A stretch of DNA of 64,000 nt from Paraburkholderia sp. BL9I2N2 (GTDB lineage Bacteria > Pseudomonadota > Gammaproteobacteria > Burkholderiales > Burkholderiaceae). The first letter of the stretch is position 1, and the number at the start of each line of letters is the position of its first letter. The notes beneath the pieces were generated by a model. The model made no database searches. It was given only the letters and a program-made list of their open reading frames with translations, and was not told the origin of the DNA. Below, piece by piece: positions 8,751-16,095 of this stretch. The stretch is from NCBI RefSeq assembly GCF_004339745.1, contig NZ_SMGP01000002.1:1054001-1118000 (forward strand). The letters are read 5' to 3'. A program made the translations under genes and the position numbers.

Positions 8751-10001
8751 TCACGACACTGGGAATGGCGCCTCGACCGCATCGCGGCCCGCTACGTCGC
8801 GTGCCGCGCACGCATGTCTGAGCGACGCCCCGAAGCCCAGCCACAACACCAGCGAACCCGTCGACACCGCGCCGAGCGCGATGAACGCGGCGGGATAACC
8901 GAAACGGTGCGCGAGGATTCCGCCCAACGCGGGGCTCAACGCCGCGCCAGCGCCCTGCACCGTCATCACGACGCCCTGCCCCACGTTCACCCGCCCACTG
9001 CCTTCCAGCAGCCGCACCACCAGTGCCGGCACCGCGACGCTTTGCAATCCCGCGCCGATGCCGTCGAGCGCTTGCACCGGCCACACACCCCACGCGTGAA
9101 TCACCGACGCGGCGATCAGCCCGCGCATCGGCAGCGCGAGGAAAGTCAGCAGGATCACCCACCAGTAGCCGCGCCAGCGGATCAGCCGGGTCGCCAGCAT
9201 CGCGGCCGCAACCATCACGAGTTGCGCAATGACGATGGTCTGCGCGGTGAACGCGCTCGGCTCGCCCTGATGGGCCGCGACGATCGCGAGCCCGTAGAGC
9301 GGCAGCATGGCCGCGTTGCCCAGATGAAACAGGCCAAGCGCCGCGGCGAGCAGTAGCAACGGACGGGATTGCAACAGCACCCGCAAGCCGCTCGCGGGTG
9401 CTTTGCCGCCTTCATCTGACGTGTCGGCGCCGGCGCCTCGCGCGGCATCGTGATCGATGGCGTCGCGCGGAATCGACGCCACGGCGGCAATCGACAACAA
9501 GCCGAACAGCGCGCTCAGGACGAACACCGCGCCGAACCCGTAACGCCAGCCCAGCCAACCCGACAGCGCCGCCGCAACCACATTGCCGCCATGATTGGCC
9601 ACCTGATTGCGGCCGAACTGCCGGTCGAAACCCTGCTGCCTGACCATGCCCAGCGTCATGCCGGCCAAGGCCGGGCCGATTGCCGCGCCGGTGATCGCGG
9701 TCGCCACCTGGGACGCCGCCACCATCCAGTAGCTGTGCGAGATCCACAGCAAACCGGACGCGAGCATGGTCATCAGACCGGCGCACACGACGAGGCTGCG
9801 CTTATGGCGCGTCGCGTCGACCAGCGCGCCGGCCGGCGAAGTCGCGAGCATGCCGGCGATGCCGCCGATCGTCATGACCGTGCCGATCTGATCGGCACCC
9901 CAACCGCGCGCCTGCAGGAACACGCCGAGAAACGGTCCGATACCGGCTTGCACATCGGCCACGAAGAAATTCAGCGCCTCCAGCGCGCGTTGGGCTTTCA
10001 C
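8751..10001 (-). CDS. MFS transporter
   Basis: About 416 residues and roughly 12 membrane spans. It begins KAQRALEALNFFVADVQAGIGPFLGVFLQARGW and has the MFS loop motif GALVDATRHKR near residue 70. I prefer a GTG start at 10001 because a GGGGG ribosome site lies about 5 bases before it; an ATG at 10049 in the same frame is the alternative. The drug or solute carried cannot be told. It is divergent from the histidine kinase gene. Confidence 0.8.
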   Translation of the reverse strand: MKAQRALEALNFFVADVQAGIGPFLGVFLQARGWGADQIGTVMTIGGIAGMLATSPAGALVDATRHKRSLVVCAGLMTMLASGLLWISHSYWMVAASQVATAITGAAIGPALAGMTLGMVRQQGFDRQFGRNQVANHGGNVVAAALSGWLGWRYGFGAVFVLSALFGLLSIAAVASIPRDAIDHDAARGAGADTSDEGGKAPASGLRVLLQSRPLLLLAAALGLFHLGNAAMLPLYGLAIVAAHQGEPSAFTAQTIVIAQLVMVAAAMLATRLIRWRGYWWVILLTFLALPMRGLIAASVIHAWGVWPVQALDGIGAGLQSVAVPALVVRLLEGSGRVNVGQGVVMTVQGAGAALSPALGGILAHRFGYPAAFIALGAVSTGSLVLWLGFGASLRHACAARDVAGRDAVEAPFPVS

Positions 10002-10333
10002 GATGCCCCCGGCGCGGCACAGCGGTCCCGCGTGCCGCGTGGCGAACAATTCGAGCGTATCGGCTTCAACATGCGGACGACCTCACTGGCGACGAGTGCC
10101 GGGACGGTGGCCAGCCTGACGCAACTCGTATGCCATTGGCGCGTGAACGCCGCGAGGGGAAGCGGCCAGCGGTGACGCGGAGCGCTGTCCGGTTCGTGGA
10201 CAACGGTTGTCCAGCGGCGCAACAGCGAGCCGGCGCCTGTCCGCTTGCAGCGTCGTCGAACGCCTGGCGGTGACTCGCGCACCACGGGCCGGAATTTTGC
10301 TACTGTCTAGCTCCAAACCTTCCCCGCGCACTC
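10002..10333. other. Intergenic region between divergent MFS and kinase genes
   Basis: About 330 bases that must hold both promoters. I see no open frame worth annotating and no clear dyad. Confidence 0.35.
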
Positions 10334-11881
10334 ATGGCCGCTGCTCCCCGACGTTTATCGTTCGCCAGTCAGTTGATCGTTTTCTGGCTGCTGGTCGCGG
10401 TGATGTGCGCGGTCCTGATCGGGCTCGTGTGGTTCATGGCGCAAGCGAATCTCGGACGGCAGATCAGCGTCGCGCGTCAGCAGGGGCTGGCCGGCTGCGA
10501 GACGATCGGGTCGCGCTACGACCTGTCGATCGACCGGACGGCGGAGCCGATCGCCGCGCCACGCGCCGGTCAACCCGCGGCCGCCGCGCCCGCCGCGCAA
10601 CCGGCGTCGCCCAATGGACCGAACACGGATCTGATGCACGCGATCCTCGACGTCGTGCTCGCGCAAATGGACGGCGTGGAAGGCGGCTTCTGGCGGCCGG
10701 AAGGCGCGCCGCGCGGCAGTTTCGATGCGTACGCGTTTCCGACCTATCAGGGCAGCGGCATCAAGCGCGACATCCCCGATGCCGAGACGCCGCTGATTCT
10801 GCGCACCTTGCGCGCGACGTCCGCGACACGTGCGGCGGCATCCGAATTCGTCGAAGGCCAGCAGGATGCCGTGATCGTCACCGCCTGTCCGGTGCCGCAT
10901 CGGGACGGCCTCTTTGCGTGGACACTGTCGCGCGTGCATCCGCCGCTCGGGCCGTCGGGCAAAGCGCTCGTGACCACCCTCGCGGTGTTGCTTGCAGTAA
11001 TCGTCGGTATCGCCATCGCGCTCGGCGTGCTGCTGCGACGCTGGCGCGCCAATCTCGCGCGCGTCGAGGCCAGCCTGAGCCGGCCCGCCGACCTGTTCAC
11101 GCCGATTGCGCCGACCGGCGAGCCCGACCTCGACAAGATCGTCCACGCGTTCAACGTCTACGGCGCGCGCGCCACGTCCTTGCAGCAGCAAGCCGGCGAT
11201 CTGCATACGCAGCTCGCGGCCGCGGAACGCTTCGCGGCAATCGGCCGGTTCTCCGCGCAGATGGCGCACGAGATCCGCAACCCGATCGGCGCGATGCGGC
11301 TCAAGGCGGAAAATGCCCTGAACGGCGACACCGAACGCAAGCAGCGCGCACTCGGCGCGATCCTCGAACAGATTCAGCGGGTGGAACGGCAACTGTCGGG
11401 TCTGCTCGCGCTGACCCAGCCCGTGCGTATCGACGCCCATGCCGTCGATTTGCGCAGCTGGCTCGCCGAGCGCATGGAATGGCATCAGGACGCGGCCGCG
11501 CGGGCCGGCATCGCACTCGCATTGGAGTGCGCCGAAGGGCTTCCCGCGCAGGCGTGTTTCGACGCGGAGCAACTGGCGCGCGCCATCGATAATCTGATCC
11601 TCAACGCGCTGCGTCATACGCCATCCGGCGGCCACGTCACGCTGCGCGCGGCGCGCCCCGCCGCGGCACTGCGGATCGAAGTGACCGACGACGGTCCCGG
11701 CGTGCCGCACGCCGAGCGTGAGAGCATTTTCGAACCGTTCGTGACCGGCCACGCTGCCGGTTCGGGGCTTGGCCTCGCCGTGGTACGCGAGATCGCTGCC
11801 GCGCACGGCGGCCGTGCCTTTTATGAAGCGCGCGAGCGCGGTGCCTGTTTTGTGATCGAGATCCCATGGCGCACATCCTGA
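10334..11881 (+). CDS. Membrane sensor histidine kinase
   Basis: A protein of 515 residues. A first membrane span (about 13-35) is followed by a periplasmic sensor region to about 215 with an Ala/Pro-rich insert, then a second span (about 218-240) and a HAMP-like linker. The dimerisation helix has the phosphoacceptor in QMAHEIRNP (His312). The ATPase domain has N-box DNLILNALRHTP, G1 DDGPGVP and G2 GSGLGLAVV. It overlaps the NtrC-type regulator gene by 16 bases, so the two form one operon and almost certainly one two-component system. The signal is unknown. Confidence 0.9.
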   Translation: MAAAPRRLSFASQLIVFWLLVAVMCAVLIGLVWFMAQANLGRQISVARQQGLAGCETIGSRYDLSIDRTAEPIAAPRAGQPAAAAPAAQPASPNGPNTDLMHAILDVVLAQMDGVEGGFWRPEGAPRGSFDAYAFPTYQGSGIKRDIPDAETPLILRTLRATSATRAAASEFVEGQQDAVIVTACPVPHRDGLFAWTLSRVHPPLGPSGKALVTTLAVLLAVIVGIAIALGVLLRRWRANLARVEASLSRPADLFTPIAPTGEPDLDKIVHAFNVYGARATSLQQQAGDLHTQLAAAERFAAIGRFSAQMAHEIRNPIGAMRLKAENALNGDTERKQRALGAILEQIQRVERQLSGLLALTQPVRIDAHAVDLRSWLAERMEWHQDAAARAGIALALECAEGLPAQACFDAEQLARAIDNLILNALRHTPSGGHVTLRAARPAAALRIEVTDDGPGVPHAERESIFEPFVTGHAAGSGLGLAVVREIAAAHGGRAFYEARERGACFVIEIPWRTS

Positions 11882-13230
11882 TCGTCGACGACGACGACGC
11901 CTTCCGCGAAAGCCTAGCCGAAACGCTCGGCGACCTTGGCCATGTCATCGAGCAGGCAGGCAGCGGCCACGATGCGCTTGCGATGCTTGCCAGCGACACG
12001 CGCATCGACTGCATGTTTCTCGACATCAGGATGCCGGACCTGAGCGGCATCGACGTGCTCGAGCGTCTGCGCGCGATGCCGTCGCGCGCCGCGCTGCCGG
12101 TGGTCGTGCTGACCGCCTTCGCCACCAGCGACAACACCATTCACGCGATGCGGCTCGGCGCCTTCGAGCACCTGACCAAGCCGGTCGGGCGCGACGCGAT
12201 CGCGTCCCTGCTGCGCAAGATCGAAGCGTCCAATGGCGGGGCGTCGAGCCCGCCGCTGCCGGCGTCGAACGAAGACGTCACCGACGGCACGCCTCGCCTG
12301 CTCGGCAACAGCGAAGCGCTGCGCGACGCGCAAAAGCAGATCGGCCGCGCCGCCGCCACGGATTCGACCGTGCTGATCACGGGCGAAACGGGCACCGGCA
12401 AAGAAGTTGCGGCGCGCGTCCTGCACGACGCGTCACGGCGCCGGCACGCGCCGTTCGTCGCGATCAACTGCGCGGCGATTCCCGCCGAACTTCTGGAGAG
12501 CGAACTATTCGGCCACACGCGCGGCGCCTTCACCGGCGCGGTGACGCAGCGCGCCGGCCGCATCGTCGAAGCGAACGGCGGCACGCTGTTTCTCGATGAA
12601 ATCGGCGACCTGCCGTTGCCGATGCAAGCCAAGCTGCTGCGCGTGATTCAGGAGCGCACGCTGACGCCGGTCGGCAGCAACACGAGCATCGCCATCGACG
12701 TGCGCATCGTGGCCGCGACGCACCGCGACCTCACGGCGGAAGTCGCGGCACGCACGTTCCGCGAGGATCTGTTCTACCGGCTCAACGTGATTCCGGTTCA
12801 TCTGCCGCCGTTGCGCGATCGTCCCGACGATATTCTTCCGCTGGCCGCGCACTTTCTCATCGCCGCCGCGAATCTGGCCGGACCCGCGCGGACCTTGAGC
12901 GGCGATGCCGAGCGGCGCCTGCTCGCGCACGCATGGCCCGGCAACGTCCGCGAGTTGAAGAACGCGATGGAGCGTGTCGCCGCGCTCGCACGCGGCCCGC
13001 TCGTGACCGCCGACGATCTGGCTTTTCTCACCGCGCCGCGCGCCGGCGTGAGCGAGATTCCCGCCGCGCTGCTCGATCTGCCGCTGCCGCAGGCGATCGA
13101 ATGGCTGGAGCGCGCCGCAATCGAACGCGCGCTGCAGCAGAGCGCGGGCAATCGCGCGGAAGCGGCGCGCCGCCTCGGCATCAGCCGTCAATCGCTCTAT
13201 ACGAAGATCGCCGCGTACAAGCTCGGTTGA
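11866..13230 (+). CDS. NtrC-family sigma-54-dependent response regulator
   Basis: A protein of 454 residues with three domains: receiver (1-120, phosphoacceptor Asp53 in FLDIRMP), AAA+ (about 145-375, Walker A GETGTGKE near 172, sigma-54 contact loop GAFTGA near 219, Walker B GGTLFLDEIGDLP), and a C-terminal Fis-type helix-turn-helix (NRAEAARRLGISRQSLYTKI). The intact GAFTGA loop means it should activate RNA polymerase containing sigma-54. A sigma-54 promoter motif lies about 100 bases downstream, in front of the module genes, which are its most likely targets. Confidence 0.93.
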   Translation: MAHILIVDDDDAFRESLAETLGDLGHVIEQAGSGHDALAMLASDTRIDCMFLDIRMPDLSGIDVLERLRAMPSRAALPVVVLTAFATSDNTIHAMRLGAFEHLTKPVGRDAIASLLRKIEASNGGASSPPLPASNEDVTDGTPRLLGNSEALRDAQKQIGRAAATDSTVLITGETGTGKEVAARVLHDASRRRHAPFVAINCAAIPAELLESELFGHTRGAFTGAVTQRAGRIVEANGGTLFLDEIGDLPLPMQAKLLRVIQERTLTPVGSNTSIAIDVRIVAATHRDLTAEVAARTFREDLFYRLNVIPVHLPPLRDRPDDILPLAAHFLIAAANLAGPARTLSGDAERRLLAHAWPGNVRELKNAMERVAALARGPLVTADDLAFLTAPRAGVSEIPAALLDLPLPQAIEWLERAAIERALQQSAGNRAEAARRLGISRQSLYTKIAAYKLG

Positions 13231-13333
13231 TGCGCTTGCCGGTGTCCAACTGGGCGACACCCGCCGTCCAGCCAGACGACATCATCAACCGGACGCTACG
13301 GCGGAAAGCGTTACGCGACAACCCATAGCGGCA

Positions 13334-13348
13334 TGGCATAGCGGTTGC
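13334..13348 (+). promoter_or_regulatory. Probable sigma-54 promoter
   Basis: TGGCAT-N5-TTGC matches the -24/-12 consensus TGGCAC-N5-TTGC at nine of ten positions, and the GG and GC pairs are exactly 12 bases apart. It ends 40 bases before the ATG at 13389 and directly follows the gene of a sigma-54-dependent activator. Confidence 0.6.
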
Positions 13349-13388
13349 GAAGACTTCTGCACGACATTGCAGTCGAAGGAGTCCGACA

Positions 13389-14096
13389 ATGAACCGTTTC
13401 AACCCGATCGCACGCGCGGCGGCCGCGCTCGCCGTCATCGCCGCGACGGCAGCTTGCGCGGCGCAAACCATGCCGCCGCCCGCGCCGAGCGCCGGCGCAC
13501 CGATGCCACCGCCGCCTTTCATCGCGGCTCCTCGTGATGGCGCTCCCGCAAGTGTGAGCGGCGTGGTCCAGCGCTATGTGATCAACCCGGAAGGCGATGT
13601 CGACGGCATGCTGCTCGCCGACAACACGTTAGTCCGGTTCCCGCCGCATATCGGCACTCAGGTGGCCGCCACCTTCGCGCCAGGCGCCACGGTCAACGTC
13701 AACGGCGTCGCGCAGCCCGGCGGGACGCTGCGCGCCAGCCAGATCGCCGACGCGAACAACGGGCGCAGCATCGTCGATCAACCGCCGCCGGCCGATGCCC
13801 AGCGTCTGCCGAAGTCGCTCGCCGGCGTCGGGCTCGTCAAGCTGGATGCCACGGGCCGCGTGCTGCGGGTCACCAGCGCACCGCGCGGCGAACCCGACGG
13901 CGTACTCCTCACTGACGGCACCGTGATCAAGCTGACGCCGCCCGCGGCCGCGCGCTTCGCGAACCTGTTGCAGCCAGGCGCGACGATCGCGGCGCAAGGC
14001 TACGGCACGCGTAATCGCTATGGCGAATCACTGCAAGCCACCGCCTTCGGTACACCCGGCAATCTCACGGTGCTCTACGACACCCCGCCCAGGTAG
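13389..14096 (+). CDS. Exported protein with two copies of a PP-H/PG module
   Basis: A protein of 235 residues with a Sec signal (cleavage near ATAACA or AACAAQ) and a Pro-rich linker. Two repeats of about 65 residues follow. Each runs from a G-x-V start through P-x-G-(D/E)-x-D-G, a G/N-T turn and a PP-(H/A) segment to P-G-(A/D)-x-(V/I) and a final strand. I do not recognise a named family; the strand pattern suggests a small beta-barrel, perhaps OB-like. It is followed 34 bases later by a cytoplasmic paralogue with the same modules. A sigma-54 promoter motif and an NtrC-type activator gene lie just upstream. Confidence 0.7.
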   Translation: MNRFNPIARAAAALAVIAATAACAAQTMPPPAPSAGAPMPPPPFIAAPRDGAPASVSGVVQRYVINPEGDVDGMLLADNTLVRFPPHIGTQVAATFAPGATVNVNGVAQPGGTLRASQIADANNGRSIVDQPPPADAQRLPKSLAGVGLVKLDATGRVLRVTSAPRGEPDGVLLTDGTVIKLTPPAAARFANLLQPGATIAAQGYGTRNRYGESLQATAFGTPGNLTVLYDTPPR

Positions 14097-14130
14097 TCAC
14101 GACTCATCACTCGAACAAAGGAGTTTCATC

Positions 14131-14718
14131 ATGCATTGGATCGACCCCGCCTGCCTGCCGGAAACGCGCGGCAAAGTCGTGCTGTTCCTGCTCAATCCGC
14201 ACGGCGACGCGGACGGCTTCATTCTTCAGCACGCCGACGGCACGCAGCAGCAGGTGCATTTCCCGCCGCATCTGGGCAAACAGATCGCGCGTCACATCGC
14301 GCCGGGCGATACGGTGCGCGTACGCGGCGTGAAACCGCGCGGCGCCGATCTGATCGCCGCCATTTCGCTGACGAGCCGGCAAGGCATCGAGATCGTCGAC
14401 GAAGGCCCGCGGCCTCACGAACACGGCCCGAAGCATGAACACGGCCACGGCCATGAACACGACGGCAAGCCGATGGATGTGCAAGGCGAAGTCGTCATGC
14501 CGCTCTACGGTCCGAAGGGCGAATTGCGCGGCGCGTTGCTGGAAGACGGCACGTCGCTGCGCATGCCGCCGCATGCCGCGGCCGAACTCGTCGCGTATCT
14601 GACGCCAGGCGCGCATGTGCAGGCGTGGGGCCGCGGCGTGAGAAACCGGGTGGGTTGCACGGTGGACGTACATGACATCGCCGAACTGGTCGATGAGGAG
14701 GCCGGGTCGGAGGCTTGA
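14131..14718 (+). CDS. Cytoplasmic paralogue with two PP-H/PG modules and a His-rich linker
   Basis: A protein of 195 residues from the ATG at 14131, with a strong AAAGGAG ribosome site; there is no signal peptide. It has the same two-module build as the preceding gene (GKVVLFLLNPHGDADGFIL, PPHLGKQIARHIAPGD; then GEVVMPLYGPKGELRGALL, PPHAAAELVAYLTPGA). The modules are joined by the linker HEHGPKHEHGHGHEHDGK, which has eight His and could bind Ni, Zn or Cu. Function is unknown. It lies in one transcription unit with the exported paralogue. Confidence 0.7.
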   Translation: MHWIDPACLPETRGKVVLFLLNPHGDADGFILQHADGTQQQVHFPPHLGKQIARHIAPGDTVRVRGVKPRGADLIAAISLTSRQGIEIVDEGPRPHEHGPKHEHGHGHEHDGKPMDVQGEVVMPLYGPKGELRGALLEDGTSLRMPPHAAAELVAYLTPGAHVQAWGRGVRNRVGCTVDVHDIAELVDEEAGSEA

Positions 14719-14725
14719 ACGCGTA

Positions 14726-14752
14726 GCGCCCGGCATTCGCGGTGCCGGGCGC
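14726..14752 (+). terminator. Hairpin after the module gene pair
   Basis: GCGCCCGGCA (14726-14735) pairs perfectly with TGCCGGGCGC (14743-14752) around a 7-base loop, 8 bases after the stop codon. There is no T-run after it, so it may stabilise the 3' end rather than terminate transcription. Confidence 0.5.
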
Positions 14753-14762
14753 GGCTATCGTC

Positions 14763-14925
14763 GAACGACGGACGAAGCGCTCACGCGCATGATGGCGTTG
14801 ATCCGCAGCGGCTTGCTGAACCTCGATCACATCGACGTCACCACATGCCCGCTCGATAATGCCAATGACGCCGTCACGCACGCCGCTGAAAACGGCGTGC
14901 ACCACTCATCACGGATGGTTGTACA
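14763..14925 (+). pseudogene. Remnant of the C-terminus of a zinc-type alcohol dehydrogenase
   Basis: In one plus frame the translation reads MMALIRSGLLNLDHIDVTTC, then PLDNANDAVTHAAENG (14789-14910). This closely resembles the last helix-strand-helix of medium-chain zinc alcohol dehydrogenases (ALIRSGLL-x-L, then LD-x-AN-x-AV-x-HAA-x-NG). No start codon, catalytic domain or Rossmann motif precedes it; the frame upstream belongs to the module gene's tail. It therefore looks like a decayed gene end left by a deletion. Confidence 0.5.
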
Positions 14926-15217
14926 TCGCATTCCAATCCGCGCTGGAAACCGGCGCACGTCCCGCGTCCGATGAACCGCTCGCGGTGCCGCCAAAACCTG
15001 TCGCCGCGTGCCGTGCCGCGACCCGTGCTTCGGCGGCCTGAATATCAGCCGGATAGTTCGGATCTTCGCCGCGGGCCGGGTTATAGCCGGCCTGTTCGAG
15101 TTCGATCAACTCAGCACGCACTTGCGCACGGGTCACAGGCGAGTTCGATTGAGCGAACACGGCAACCGGCGCTGCAAGGGCAGCGGCAACCACAACGGCT
15201 TGAATAAGGGACTTCAT
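14909..15217 (-). CDS. DUF4148 family exported protein
   Basis: A protein of 102 residues: Sec signal peptide (cleavage near VFAQS), then the DUF4148 core VTRAQVRAELIELEQAGYNP with DPNYPADIQAAEARVAA. Small periplasmic proteins of this family occur in many copies in Burkholderia and have no known function. A second, more divergent member lies at 18750. Its 3' end runs into the alcohol-dehydrogenase remnant on the other strand. Confidence 0.85.
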   Translation of the reverse strand: MKSLIQAVVVAAALAAPVAVFAQSNSPVTRAQVRAELIELEQAGYNPARGEDPNYPADIQAAEARVAARHAATGFGGTASGSSDAGRAPVSSADWNAMYNHP

Positions 15218-16095
15218 GATGACGACCTCCAGACTTCGCTTTGCTCTGCTACGAACAGCCCTGTTCGTAATTCAGTGACGACAGTCTAGAAAGGTGGCCG
15301 CTTGAGAATAAGGGCCTTGTGTGGAGAGGATTGTTCTCGAATGTGCATAGACCGCGGATAGGCCCGCCATATCTCGACGCGGACCGGCAAGTTCGGCGAA
15401 GCACCGCGTCCGCGTGCAACGGCAAAGAACTTCAATGCACTCGCGAAGACACTCGCGTTCGCGTCGCCGACCTTGAATCGCGCATTCAACGACCAGCGAA
15501 TCCGCGCAGATTTCTATTCCCCGCGCTATTGCCCTAGCCTTCAACCCGATGTCTATCGCCATTGCGCGCGGACGTGAAAAGGACACTTGGCGGCCAGCTA
15601 TCTGCACGGCCTTCAGCGGCAAGGTCGGCACCGTCCCTTGCGGCCGTTTCACATGACACTTGCCATCTTGCTAGAGATATGATCTCCTACCACTTACCAA
15701 ATATTTCAATGCTAGGTTGTTCATTGCCGCGCTCGGCGCGGCATGCTTCACTGTTGTCCGATTCGGCTGATATTCCACCCGCATACGTTTGCTAATGAGC
15801 GATAGCGGCATGCGACGGTGACCGCGTGGCGCAGGTGTCAGGTTGGCAGTGCTCGTTTGATTCACGTTGTCTGACGACCTATGACTGTTGTTTACGGTTG
15901 TCGCCGAAGTCAGCACCAGTCGTAGTGTCGCGTCAGATGCCAGGAAGAGTCACCACGGCCTTACCCGCAGGTGAATTGCGTCGAATCCGGCAATGAAAAA
16001 TGCATTTGTTTTTACTTATCAAAGGAGAAGAAAAGGCAAGTAATAGGTAATCAAAAATGTGAATCACGCATCGATCAAATAAATCCGGAGACAAC
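15218..16095. other. Long intergenic region, AT-richer toward its right end
   Basis: About 880 bases with no believable gene: the minus-strand frames at 15272-15652 and 15671-15916 lack ribosome sites and coherent composition. From about 15980 to 16095 the sequence is clearly AT-richer than the surroundings and leads into the lipoprotein gene with a CGGAG ribosome site. The change in base composition suggests that the lipoprotein gene and its leader were acquired. Confidence 0.4.
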
